Source of the DNA: Beroe forskalii | Taxonomy: Eukaryota > Ctenophora > Nuda > Beroida > Beroidae | NCBI GenBank assembly: GCA_011033025.1 | Contig: WFMF01000005.1 | Coordinates: forward strand, 1,364,001-1,428,000 | DNA length: 64,000 nt | Reading direction: 5' to 3' | Shown here: piece after piece, positions 29,531 through 41,149 of the stretch | Layout of the letters: the number at the start of each line of letters is the position of its first letter | Position numbering within the stretch: position 1 is the stretch's first letter | The notes under the pieces: model-generated | Databases searched by the model: none | The model's input: the letters and a program-made list of their open reading frames with translations, nothing else | Told to the model about the DNA's origin: nothing | Made by a program: the position numbers and the translations under genes

Positions 29531-31715
29531 AATTAAATAATTAGTATACTTACTAACTTGAGCGCTCAAACGAGATGTAGCGATGAAACGTGATGCATTT
29601 CGAGGGTAAATGCTTTTAGCAAAACGTGACGCATTACAATAAAACGTGACGGTGCAAAGCTGTGCAAAACATGAGTCGGGGGATGTAGCAAGGTCATCAG
29701 CATTCAAAACATTGCATAATAACGCACTGATATATCCCCTGCAACTGGTGACCACTGCTGTACAATATGTACGATATATCCCTGCCTATTGTATCAGATA
29801 GAATAAAGAAGCTCTTAAAGCTCTATTGGACGCTCTAAGAAAGTACTAATTCGAACAAGTAGCTCGAGCAAAGCCCTACATATAATACCTGCCCGTGGGA
29901 GAAAGCAGAGGAATTTAGTGGGTGGTTATTGGTGCATTGTCATTCACATCCATGTACATTGTACATTTAGGGTACAATGGCTTGTACACGGTTACCAGTG
30001 ACACAATAGCGCAATGAGCGATGGTTGGAGGGTTAACGTGGAATGATAGCTCGTATTGATAACAGAGAGCAGGCAGTAGACACGAGGCACTATGCACTAT
30101 GCAGTACATACAGTGGACAGTGGACATATCTTTGAACTTTTGAACCGACCTGGGGCAGGAACTGACATACCTTATCCTTAAGACTTGAAACTTGTATTTC
30201 ATGCATTCACGGAGGCGTTCGTTACAAGTCAATAGGTGTATGAAGAAAATAGGTTTTTCAGTTACTGCCCCAGTGTGGACCTACGTTTTGGGTCACGTGA
30301 CCAACTGCAACCTGGCACTACTAAATTGCGTAGGGTAACGTATATCCCCTTGGGCTGTGGGTTCAAAGCAGATAAATCCTTAGGGCCCTGCGCCTTCGGG
30401 AACAATCTCAAAATTCACCCGATAGGCGCACGTCTATGAAGTACGAACTTCAAGATTTCGTAAATCATGTTAATATGGTCTTCAGGATAGAATCTAAGAA
30501 TCTATGTCACTTATAACCCAGACACAACTACAACAACAGTGGCTGAATTGAGTAGTGACACACACGCATGAAAATACGGAGGAAACGTTGTGTATAGCTA
30601 GTATTAAAAGAAGCAGAAAGCTTCTCTCTCACACGGCGTTCAAACTAAGTACAAAACGCAGTGATTTGGTAAGAGTGTTCGTCTAATTATGTATGTAGCT
30701 GGATGCTACTCTCACATTGTAAGAGCTGATATAATATGTGCATATTGCACATGTCTGTCATTATATTATGCATCTCATAATCAGAATACAATACCCCACA
30801 ATACTATCGGATGACAATAAAGTGGCATTATTTCTATGTTGTCTTTTTGACGCCGTTGCGCCTCGCTGGCTCAAATACTTGCTCGATGTGGTGTTTAGCT
30901 CAAGTTATTATACCTTGCTTTGATTCTAAACCTTATTTGAGATAATCGTAAGCCATCAGACGGGTTTTGAGCTTTCTGGAGACGTGTTTACGCGAAGGAT
31001 TGCGATCGTTTTAAAGCACTTTGCTACAGGTGTTTGAGAAATTATTATTAGAAATTATAATGTGCATAATTATTATGTTATTATGCTGACATGCTGAAAT
31101 CAAGGAATAATTCTCCAAGTTTTAACAACGTGAATGTAAAACGTAAAGCAAACGATTCAGACTTATGTGCACGTAAACTGTGGAGCAGCAAAAGAAAATC
31201 CTGGATTAGCAAAACGTGCAGTGTGGATTGGAAACAAGACTAAGAAAGGATGAATACGTCATTTGATACTTCCGTTCTATCGGTAGCTCGTGTCAATCGT
31301 TACAACTCACACATTTTACAGGAGTTTTACAACACGACGTAACTTAAATACTGAAAATGTGCAAGAATCACACAGTAATAGACTCACTAGGTTCAATGGA
31401 TCATCGAGTTGTTGATTGGGGTTAATTGTTGATGACATTTAATTAATGATATAACTAGATCAATGTACATTGCAAAGAAATGTAGTGTGTAAGATGTACA
31501 CAGATGACAGTTTCTAGATAATACCACGAACGCAAGATTTCACTTCAGGAACTGAGTCAAAATCAGATCGATGATCAGTGATCATTCACACTAATAACGA
31601 ACTGCGAAAAGTAAGGCTTCTGAAAGCTAAGAATGAAGGTAGAGCAGGAAACAGCGAGGGCAAATAAAAACGGCGTGATGAATAATGGAAATTGTGTTGA
31701 TAAGTAGTGAGCATA
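29531..31715. other. Intergenic DNA, nothing firm
   Basis: Short AAAACGTGACG words occur at 29585-29655. The open frames on both strands lack recognisable domains. Confidence 0.4.
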
Positions 31716-31719
31716 AACA

Positions 31720-31897
31720 TTCCCGCCCTGGCCAGGGCGGTAACCCCCCGCGGTAATAAAAAAGACTGGCCAGGGTATATATTAGAGATTTGAGTGTCAC
31801 AGGGTGATTCCCGCCCTGGCCAGGGCGGTAACCCCCCGCGGTAATAAAAAAGACTGGCCAGGGGTATAAGTTAGAGATTTGAGTGTCACAGGGTGAT
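31720..31897. repeat. Two tandem 88-bp GC hairpin units (block 1)
   Basis: Each unit starts with the 18-bp perfect palindrome CCGCCCTGGCCAGGGCGG, then TAACCCCCCGCGG, AAAAAAGACTGGCCAGGG, and ends GTGTCACAGGGTGAT. The later TGGCCAGGG re-pairs with the palindrome arm. Copies begin at 31722 and 31810. Confidence 0.85.
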
Positions 31898-32975
31898 AGC
31901 ATAATATAGATAGATATAATATATATCATGATAATTAGGAGCAAATTTAAAACGATGAGATCTCAAGAACGGGAAATGGTAGAGCCATGATCGAGGTCAG
32001 GTTTTGTTGATCTAAGATGGGAAAATGTTATAGGCTATAAGAGAAGTTCTGGTGACGTCATTTTCACGTCACTATGACGTCATCAACTTTTTCACCAAGA
32101 AGGAATGGAGATAGCTGTCTGATTTTTCAGAATGATTTTTAGCAAATTTAAAGAGCTTTCAGAAAATCATATGGATCATTGGGCTATCTCGATTTTTCAT
32201 CGAGATATACGCGATTTTCTAAGGTACGGTGAAAAATCGATTTCCAAATTATAGGTTAAAACTGAAACGAGTGAGATTTACCAAGTATCTTGAGATGAGA
32301 TCGGTCAAAGTATGTTCTACTAAGGCGGAATTGCTTAATAGGCTATATGGGAAGTTGGTTTGAGCCTATTTTGGTGCTGTGATGACGTCATCAAAATCGC
32401 GTAAAACCACTAAAATAACGTATTTTGTGATAGAACGCTATTTTGCACAACTTTGAACATCTCTAACACAAAGAGTTTTCATCAGATTATTTTTACTTTG
32501 ATATGCTGCTTTTAGACCTTGAGGTTTAGCTATAAAACAATTTCAGGACGATCGGTCGAAGATTGTTGTCGTGGGAGGCTTCTAAAAATTGAACTGCAAA
32601 TTGATTGAAATTATGTTTATGACAAAAATTTGTACTGTAGTCCTATTCTGTGACACGATGGTGAACTGATAATGGTTTCTCCTGGTCTCGTAGTGCATAG
32701 GAATAGGAAATATACGATGGACTAGTGAAGCACGTGAGTTCACGCGGACGTTTTGTAGAAATTAGGGGATTTGAAGAAATTGATATTTACACGGGATTTT
32801 CGACTTGATTACGTTGAAATGAGTTCAAATACAACTAATGCACGTGAAATTAGATCTTAGTGCTACATTTCAGCACGTGAGTTCACGCGGACCTTTTGTA
32901 GAAATTAGGGAATTTGAAGTGATTGATATTTACACATGGATTTTCGAATTGATTACGTTGGAATGAGTTCAAATA

Positions 32976-33352
32976 CGACTAACGGGGGTCTGAATAACGG
33001 GGGTCTGAATAACTTGGGGGTCCGAATGACGGGGGGTCCGAATAGCAGGGGTCCGAATAACGGGGGTCCGAATAACAGGGGTCCGAATAACGGGGGCCCG
33101 AATGACAGGGGTCGAATGACGGGGGTCTGAATAACGGGGTCCGAATAACGGGGGGTCCGAATAAAGGGGCCCCGAATAACGGGGGTCCGAATAACGGGGG
33201 TCGAACGGGGGTCCGAATAACGGGGTCCAAATAACGGAGGTCCAAATAACGGGGTCCGAATAACGGGGGTCCGAATGACGGGGGTCCAAATAACGGGGAT
33301 CCAAATAACGGGGGGTCCGAACAGCAGGGGGTCCGAATAACGGGGTCCGAAT
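32976..33352. repeat. 15-bp minisatellite AATAACGGGGGTCCG in U1
   Basis: About 25 degenerate units. The long minus-strand frames rich in RTPVIRTP and GPPLFGPP are translations of the repeat. Confidence 0.95.
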
Positions 33353-33368
33353 ACATCTGTCAAGATAT

Positions 33369-33514
33369 CACCACCAAAACCGTTGGACAGTTGGTCACAA
33401 GTAACCCCGCGGGTTTGGATGTGACAACGGAACCTGGAAAGGTCCAAAATGGACTGACCACATCCAAACCAGCGGGGGGTTACTAGACCAACCGTCCAAC
33501 GGTTTTGGTGGTGT
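33369..33514. repeat. Terminal hairpin of U1
   Basis: The left arm CACCACCAAAACCGTTGGAC...GTTTGGATGTGA pairs with the right arm TCACATCCAAAC...GTCCAACGGTTTTGGTGGTG across a ~40-nt loop. The arm contains TAACCCCGCGG, shorter than in U2. Confidence 0.85.
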
Positions 33515-33540
33515 ATAATAATAATATATAATAAGATAGA

Positions 33541-35187
33541 TCATGATAATTAGGAGCAAAGTTATAAAGCCGAGATCTCAAGAACGGGATATGGTAGAGC
33601 CATGATCGAGGTCAGGTTTTGTTGATCTAAGATGGGAAAATGTTATAGGCTATAAGAGAAGTTCTGGTGACGTCATTTTCACGTCACTATGACGTCATCA
33701 ACTTAGCGATATTTTATTTCTTTTTTAGGTCATCTTTGTGCGCATTTTTCACCAAGAAGGAATGGAGATAGCTCAAAAATGTTGAAAAATCGTTAGTTGG
33801 AAACTTAAAGAGCTTTCAGAAAATCATACGGATCATCGGGCTATCTCGATTTTTCATCGAGATATACGCGATTTTCTAAGGTACGGTGAAAAATCGATTT
33901 CCAAATTATAGGTTAAAACTGAAACGAGTGAGATTTACCAAGTATCTTGAGATGAGATCGGTCAAAGTATGTTCTACTAAGGCGGAATTGCTTAATAGGC
34001 TATATGGGAAATTGGTTTGAGCCTATTTTGGTGCTGTGATGACGTCATCAAAATCGCGTAAAACCACTAAAATAACGTATTTTGCGATAAAACGCTATTT
34101 TGCACTACTTAGAACATCTCTAACTCAGAGTTTTCATCGGATAATGTTTTACGTCGATATTTTGCTTTTAGACCTCGAGATTTAGCTATAAAAATAGTTT
34201 CAAGGTGATCGGTCGAAAAATGTCGTCATGTGAAGCCTCTAAAAATTGAGATGCAAAATGGTTGAAATTGCGTTTATGACAAAAATTTGTACTGTAGTCC
34301 TATTCTGTGATACGATGGTCAACTGATAATGGTTTCTCCATGTCTCGCAGTGACTAGGGATGGAAATATACGATGGAAAAGTGAAGCACGTGAGTTCACG
34401 CGGACGTTTTGTAGAAATTAGGGGATTTGAAGAAGTTGATATTTACACGGGATTTTCGACTTGATTACGTTGAAATGAGTTTAAATACGACTATTGCACG
34501 TGAAATTAGATCTGGTTGCTATATTTCAGCACGTGAGTACACACGGACGATTTGTAGAAATTAGGGGATTTGAAGAAATTGATATTTACACGGGATTTTC
34601 GACATGATCACGTTGAAATGAGTTTAAATACGACTAATGTACGTTAAAGTAGATCTGGTAACTATATTTCAGCACGTGAGTACACACGGACGATTTGTAG
34701 AAATTAGGGGATTTGAAGAAATTGACATTCACACGGGATTTTCGATTTGGTTATGTTGAAATGAGTCCAAATACGACTTATGCACGTGAAATCAGATCTG
34801 GTTGCTATATTTTAGCACGTGAGTTCACGTGGGCGATTTATAGAATTTAAGAAATATATCAATTCTAGTAATTCCTATTTAGAATAGCGTAGTTTGGAAA
34901 TTCGTCTGTGTAAGTTGCGTGGGTTAGACTTGCGTGTGGGCTAGTAACGTGGGTTCGGACTACGTGAGGGCAAGTTACGTGGGTCCAAACTGCCTTTGGG
35001 CAAGTAACATGGGTTCAAACTACATACATCTGTCAAGATATCACCACCAAAACCGTTGGACGGTTGGTCTAGTAACCCCCCGCGGGTTTGGATGTGACAA
35101 CGGAACCTGAAAAGAGACAAAATGGGCTGATCACATCCAAACCAGCGGGGGGTTACTAGACCAACCGTCCAACGGTTTTGGTGGTGT
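33541..35187. mobile_element. Terminal-hairpin repeat unit U2
   Basis: Homologous to U1 over its whole left part, but with four ~145-bp GCACGTGAG subrepeats (near 34385, 34530, 34672, 34817) where U1 has the 15-bp minisatellite. It ends with the same hairpin (35042-35187), whose left arm reads TAACCCCCCGCGG. Confidence 0.75.
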
Positions 35188-35207
35188 TAATATAGGAAAT
35201 ATAATAT

Positions 35208-36782
35208 GGACACGTTCAAAAATAACTGCTGTGAAATTCTTTTTTTGGTTCTGTGCGTTTTAAAGGCCTAAGATGAAGAATAAATTGGTGGAAGGAAAGT
35301 TTTTATGAAGGATGAAACTTTATATTTCATGATCCTGAAATCACGAATATTTTATCTCAATCAGATCCTGAGATATGATGCTTTAAAGTGAAATGATACA
35401 GAAATCACAAAAAATCCATTTCTAGAATTGATACTACATGCCATAGAAATTTTACCAATCAATGAAATTGTCTGAAAATTAAGGAGGATGGAGTGACCCC
35501 AATTATATACCCATACCAATCGAAATTTTTGGTCTGGGGTTAAAGATGATACAATAGTCACAGTTTTTGTTTTGAAATTTACCGAATTTCACCATGTGAT
35601 TTAGTTATCTTAAATCTATTTTTCCAGCACTTTCTTGGTCTAATGGAAATATTTGACTACTTTTAAACATATTTAAGTAATGTGGATATCTTTTTCAATC
35701 AAAAATTGATACAAAGGTCACAAATCTAAAATCTTGGCTAAAATATGCTATAATAGTAATCTTTATGTGATTTTGGGTATCACAGAGGTCCTAAGAACTT
35801 GGGAACTTTTGGTGCATCTAAAATAAACATTGAATAGATAGTATAAACTGCAAAATCCACTGCTGGGTCAAAAGTGATACAAAAATCACCGTTTTGCAGT
35901 CAAAGAGTTCAATTTTGAAAGTGTGATATTTGTATCATTTCCAAATGTTTTGATGTTCCTATAGAGCATCCTCTATAGCCTATTTGGAACTAAACATATT
36001 GTCTGACACTCGATTGCAGTCCTTAGGTTAGCTAATGATACATTTATCACACTATTTCTGTGGTATACAAATTCGATGGCCAAGGTAGCACTTTTTTAAC
36101 TTTGACACTGTGATATTCGTATCAAATGCAGCTAAAAATCAATTCTAGCCACTGGTTTCATTAGGTTCGACTATTTTAAGTAAATTTCATTTCAAATGAT
36201 GGTATTTCAACTCCAATCAACACGAATATTGCTGTCACACTAAAATTTGATGAAAATTTTTCGATGTGTGACATTTGTATCATCCATGGCCGCAAATCAA
36301 TTTTCGTCCAGTGAAACCATAACACCTATCAATTTTGAATATTTTCTGAAGATATTAGGATGCCAAAGCTTAAGGTTCCGATATTATAGCCATTTTATCA
36401 CAATAGCAGGAATAATAGCTTTCATGTGATTTTTGTATTATAACTTGACCATTTGCTTGTGATTTACCGACCATATTTCATCAATGTACTCACAATAGGT
36501 GCAAGAATACGTTCAGGAACTCCGACAAGAGGATAAGACCAAGTTTTTCAGTCCAGGGCCAAGAACTGATACTACTGTGATTTTGGTATCATAACTGGCC
36601 TTTCAACAATAATTTAGGGTCAAAACAAATAAGATGGTGATAAATAGATCATTATTGACCATGTATCAGATTTTCAGACCTCTAGAGTGAAAGTTTCAAG
36701 ATTGGCAGCCATTTTTGTAAAATTTGTCACATTTTGGAAAATAATTTTTGGAATTTCACAGCAGTTATTTCTGAACACGTCC
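35208..36782. mobile_element. 1.58-kb TIR element built of GATACAAAARTCAC words (E5)
   Basis: Left end GGACACGTTCAAAAATAACT and right end (reverse complement) GGACGTGTTCAGAAATAACT continue as matched CTGCTGTGAAATTC. The interior reiterates TGATACAAAAATCAC-like words in both orientations about a dozen times. Both flanks carry an imperfect direct repeat, ATAGGAAATATAATAT, so the TSD length is unclear. No transposase. Confidence 0.6.
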
Positions 36783-36783
36783 A

Positions 36784-37469
36784 AATAGGAAAATATAATA
36801 TAGGAAATGAAACATTGCGGATATGGCAAAACTTTTACGAAAGCGAAAGTAATCAATGAAAACGACAAATATAACTTGAACAAATTGTTAATTAATAAGC
36901 AATGTAGTATCATATCATTATGTATTTATGTATAGAAAACTTGAATTGAGTAGTTATTAATAAAAATCCCTATGTTGTCAAAATTGTTACAAAATCGATC
37001 GCAAGATCAAATTAAATTTAAAAACACTGATCATCATTGACTAAGATTTCTAATCGATTGAACAGGCACACCATTTAACCATTATCACAAAATAACAAAT
37101 ACACATCCAAACATTTGATGCAAGCATTTAAATCAAATATTCCACAAAACATGATATTGCAGTAAAAACTATCAGCAGCGTCAACGTGACTTGGTTGTTA
37201 CAGAACCACTGAAGTACCTTGGTTGTTACGATTTGACAGAACAAACGCCTATTCACACAGTCCAATGAAGCTACGTTATTCACTATTCCCAGATTCTGAC
37301 CATAATATAAAAAGAAACTCACAAAAAGTCACGCAGAACAATTTAACAAAACAAATTATTTGATATGTCTTTACTCCTCCCAATGATTAATTGAATGCTG
37401 GCAGCTTGCTGAATTCCCATGATAGCCCTATAAAAGTGTCTCTTCCTTGCTCACTTCACTTCCTAGTTC
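36784..37469. other. AT-rich DNA downstream of OSTF1
   Basis: Contains the presumed 3' UTR of the minus-strand OSTF1 gene. No exon or repeat supported. Confidence 0.4.
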
Positions 37470-38135
37470 CTAGTCGGAGTCTTCTGCAGCGTTATGGTCA
37501 ATGTAATCCAAACCAGCCGTAGCATTACTGCTCTTTCTGAGGTCTCTGAGCAGAGCGCCGCACTGCGGGTCACGTGACAAGTCCTGGGGGGTTTTGCCGT
37601 CCTTGTTCCTCACGTCCGTCTTGGCTCCAGCACTCAGCAGGAGCGAGACACACTCCGGTCTGCACTTCCACGCTGCCTGGTGGAGGGGCGTGTCCCCCAG
37701 CTTGTTCTGCACGTTGATCAGCACGTTGCTCTGGGACAGGAGAACCTCCAGACAATCCTCGAACCCTCCAGCTGCTGCCCAGTGGATGGGGGTGCAGCCC
37801 GCGTTGTCCAGCCCGTTCACAGACACGTTGTTAGCGATGCACTCCTGGAGGAAGCCCACGTTTCCCCGCTTAGCAGCCTCATGAAGCGGGTTCTCCACCG
37901 TCTCCGTGCTCTCGTCCACGTAATTAGCAGGTATCAGCCCGCTGGAGCCCCTCTCAGGGTGCCCCACTCTCGCCAGGAACCAGCCCACTTCCGGCTCTGA
38001 GAGGATGTAGAGCGTGTCTCCCTCTCCGAAGCTGACCTCGTCATGTCGAGTGGCGGTGTACGGGTAGAGCGCTTTCACCACCCTCATGATGGCGTTAGGC
38101 TTCTTGGGCGGAGGGGGCGCAGGTCGAGGGGGCAT
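37470..38135 (-). CDS. OSTF1: Osteoclast-stimulating factor 1 (SH3 plus ankyrin repeats)
   Basis: A single open 221-residue frame from ATG 38135 to the stop at 37470; the human protein is about 214 residues. Domain order matches the family: a proline-rich N terminus (MPPRPAPPPPKK), an SH3 domain (about residues 18-75; ALYPY 22-26, GLIPANYV 66-73), then ankyrin repeats (NPLHEAAKRG, CTPIHWAAAGG, GDTPLHQAAW, DGKTPQDL) and an acidic tail ending AEDSD. OSTF1 is a small cytosolic adaptor that binds partners through its SH3 domain. The usual SH3 Trp-Trp is Trp-Phe here (GWFLAR). The coding region is GC-rich and intronless, unlike its AT-rich surroundings and unlike the many-exon vertebrate genes. 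An acceptor-like CCCTCTGTAG lies three bases before the ATG, so a 5' UTR intron is likely. Confidence 0.93.
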   Translation of the reverse strand: MPPRPAPPPPKKPNAIMRVVKALYPYTATRHDEVSFGEGDTLYILSEPEVGWFLARVGHPERGSSGLIPANYVDESTETVENPLHEAAKRGNVGFLQECIANNVSVNGLDNAGCTPIHWAAAGGFEDCLEVLLSQSNVLINVQNKLGDTPLHQAAWKCRPECVSLLLSAGAKTDVRNKDGKTPQDLSRDPQCGALLRDLRKSSNATAGLDYIDHNAAEDSD

Positions 38136-38955
38136 TCTCTACAGAGGGACAGGGGTTAGACTGTTAGGAGGCACTACTCACTAACACTAGACTACAGAGG
38201 GACAGGGGTTAGAGACTCATTGGAGGGCACTTCTCATAGTCTACAGAGGGACAGGGGTTAGAGAGCTAGAGGCACTACTCACTTACACTAGTCTACAGAG
38301 GGACAGGGAATAGAGACTCATTGAAGGGCACTACTTATAGTCTACAGAGGGACATGCTAGGGGTTAGAGATTCGTTGGAGGGCACTACTCACTTATAACT
38401 AGTCTACTGGTGGGCAAGGGTTAGACTGTAAGAGAGTTAGGGGACGCTACTCACTAACACTACTACACTAGTCTACAGAGGGACAGGGGTTAGACTGTTA
38501 GAGAATTAGGGGGCACTACTTAATAACACTTGTCTACAGAAGGGACAGGGATTAGACAAATAGGAGGGCACTACTCACTAACACTAGTCTACTGAGGGGT
38601 CGGAGTTAGAGAGTTAGGGGGCACTACTCACTAACACTAGACTACAGAGGGAGAGGGGTTAGAGACTCAGTGGAGGGCACTACTCATAGTCTACAAGGGG
38701 ACAGGGGTTAGAGTGTTAGAGAGTTAGGAGGCACTACTCACTTACACTAGTCTACAGAGGGACAGGGGTTAGAGACTCATTGGAGGGCACTTCTCATAGT
38801 CTACAGAGGGACAGGGGTTAGAGAGCTAGAGGCACTACTCACTAACACTAGTCTACTGATGGGCAGTGGTTAGACTGTTGGAGAGTTAGAGGGCACTACT
38901 CACTAACGCTTGTCTACAGAGGGATAGGGGTTAGACTCATTGGAGGGCAGTATGC
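38136..38955 (-). repeat. Tandem 47-63 bp repeats, each with acceptor-like and donor-like motifs, upstream of OSTF1
   Basis: About 15 units marked by CTACAGAGGGACAGGGGTTAG (20-base core CTACAGAGGGACAGGGGTTA) on the plus strand. Read with the gene, most units contain AACCCCTGTCCCTCTGTAG, a strong 3' splice site. Many also contain TTAGTGAGTAG, a consensus 5' splice site, about 10 nt after the AG. The array abuts the OSTF1 start codon. Confidence 0.85.
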
Positions 38956-40440
38956 AGATCGCTTAAATAACTTTCTCTAGAGACCGAATTCTTTCTAAAA
39001 TGAGAATTCAAAATATTATAAGACGTATAATTTGTATGTTGAGGTTAAATCAAAGATTTAAATGGAAATTTTGAAATATTCTCTTGCGAAGCACTGAAAA
39101 CACGTTGCAGGATATCAAATATAAGAAACGCAATTAACATTGACCACAATTCATACCACAAGTCAATATATTAATGAATTATTAAAGTCATAATTAACGA
39201 TTAAAAGTATGTAAGTATTAATTCGATTTGATATTTCTAACAATGATCATAAAAATAATCTTTATTGCTAAAATTTTAATATAATTTTATATTAAAATTC
39301 TTAATAAATTAAATATGATTTAATTACGCGTCGTGGATTCTTTTCATCACATTTTCAATCATTCTTGAGTCTCATGTTAAACACCCTTATTAATAAACTA
39401 CATGGTGCTGTACCATTGTTAACAAGCAGCAAATAATAGTAGCATGTAAATGTATGCAGCGACTTACTAGTACGACACAAGATTGCGGGCGACGCTTAGA
39501 ATGTTGACTTGATGAAGTCATCATCATTACTTACTACACTGACTTGATGATGTCATGATCATGGCTTACATTGGTCAATTGATGACGTCGAATCGCCTAA
39601 TTTTGGCGGGAGATTGAGAATCATAACATAGGGCCTAGATGATGCATATTGCCGCACTGATTGCAGCAAAGTTACTATTATTGAAACAACGATCATCTCC
39701 ATTCTCCAATATAGCAATCAATTTGATCAACTGCTCTTTGAATAGTTACTTAAAGGCTCTTTAATAATCATCCGATTATTCAATCACGTTTGCCTTCTTA
39801 ATCTTAGCAATATATTCAACTTATGTCATAAGCTATACAAGGTTCAAGTTATTAGCTGAATCATAATATTATGGATGAGTGCAGTGTAATCGCATTATAC
39901 TCCTACATCAGCCAACAGCTGCAAAAAAAGATACAACAAAAAAAACGATACAACAAAATATCGAAATATGACCATATTATTTCGGGCCCGCGAAAATGCT
40001 AAATTGTAAAATCATACGATTAAAATCGCTACATGAGTTTCAGCAACAAAATAAGAAGGCGAGTTCTAGCAGTGTACAGGAAAGAGACATGTATACTTCA
40101 TTTAATAACTCAAGGAAGTAGATACCAAGTATCAAGTTACACACTGCACGAGCAAGAAGCCTTCTCAAGGGGAGGGAATTCAGAATGTGTATTGTGTAAT
40201 GTGTAGGGCAGGGTTATCATAATATGCAACCACATCTCACATAATATGCACTACGCAAGTGCGTGTCAAGTGTGTGTATAGATGAAATCGTAAAATGTAC
40301 AATGTATTGTACAATGTAGCAATGTAAAAAAATTTGCAGCTAACGGTTCATCTCTCAAACTGTTCAAAAATCAAGATTAGATGCATCTCAACTCTTATCT
40401 ATTCATCTAATCGAATCTTCCTTTCCCATAATTTCTCTTG
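38956..40440. other. Intron or intergenic DNA, nothing recognised
   Basis: AT-rich, with TGATGACGTC/TGATGATGTCATG words at 39520-39590. No exon was found upstream of the OSTF1 repeat array. Confidence 0.4.
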
Positions 40441-40446
40441 ACTATA

Positions 40447-40656
40447 TTCCCGCCCTGGCCAGGGCGGTGACCTCCTGCATAGAAAAAAATAAAAATTTGA
40501 GAGACGTTTCTGGCCAGGGTATATAATAGAGAATTTGGTGTCACAGGGTGTATAATAATAATAATAATTCCCGCCCTGGCCAGGGCGGTAACCCCCCGCG
40601 GTAATAAAAAAAGACTGGCCAGGGTATATATTAGACGAACGAGTGTCACAGGGTGA
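40447..40656. repeat. Two GC hairpin units (block 2)
   Basis: CCCGCCCTGGCCAGGGCGG at 40449 and 40570, each followed by TGGCCAGGGTATATA and GTGTCACAGGGTG. The second is nearly identical to the block 1 units; the first is diverged in its middle. Confidence 0.85.
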
Positions 40657-40683
40657 TAGCATAAGAATAAGATATAAGATTAA

Positions 40684-41137
40684 TCTATATTAATAATTTC
40701 AAAGTGTTCGTGCGTCTGTGTATGTATGTATGTATGTATGTGTGTGTAATGCGTTTATAAGAAATGCATTTAGTATTTTTGATCGGTTTTTTCGGGAAAA
40801 TCTTCACCCAATTAAGAGGATTATTCTTATCTATGATAAATTCGAATCGGGCTTTCCGTTAATTAATTATTAGCATAATAAATATCATGCGTTTACTAAT
40901 GCTAATATATGCTGTGTGTATATATAGGTGGTCTCAAATTACAAAGTATGTTATGCGGTGCATTTCCGCGAATATCTGTAATCCTCGGTAAGCGGTAGCA
41001 TGTTAAAGTGATACCTAGGTGATCAAATCACTTTACACATTCCAAGATGACGTCATGAAGCAAGTTGCTGTTGGCTGCTGGATACAAAACGAACCGCAGG
41101 TTGATTGTTTCCGCGAATCTTCGCGGGCAAACGCTAG
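40684..41137 (+). mobile_element. 454-bp non-autonomous Helitron
   Basis: It starts TCTATATTAATAATTTC after an A (40683). It ends with the hairpin CCGCGAATCTTCGCGG, then GCAAACG and CTAG (41134-41137) before a T (41138). TC start, near-terminal hairpin, CTRR end and A/T insertion site are the defining Helitron features. Block 1 shows the homologous AT-rich position with no insertion. A short ATGT/GTAT microsatellite lies near its 5' end. No Rep/helicase. Confidence 0.82.
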
Positions 41138-41149
41138 TAATATATAATA

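Larger units (their letters stand above)
31926..33514. mobile_element. Terminal-hairpin repeat unit U1
   Basis: A ~1.6-kb unit starting TCATGATAATTAGGAGC and including GACGTCATTTTCACGTCAC and TTTTTCATCGAGATATACGC. Then come ~145-bp GCACGTGAGTTCACGCGGAC subrepeats, a 15-bp minisatellite (32976-33352) and a terminal hairpin (33369-33514). No meaningful open frame. U2, U3 and U4 are homologous. Class unknown. Confidence 0.75.

Noticed and set aside
32953-33447. Long proline-rich minus-strand frames (RTPVIRTP, GPPLFGPP) and their counterparts at 42236-42610
   Set aside because: They are open in several frames at once because the underlying 15-bp minisatellite has no stop in those phases. No start, splice or domain evidence.
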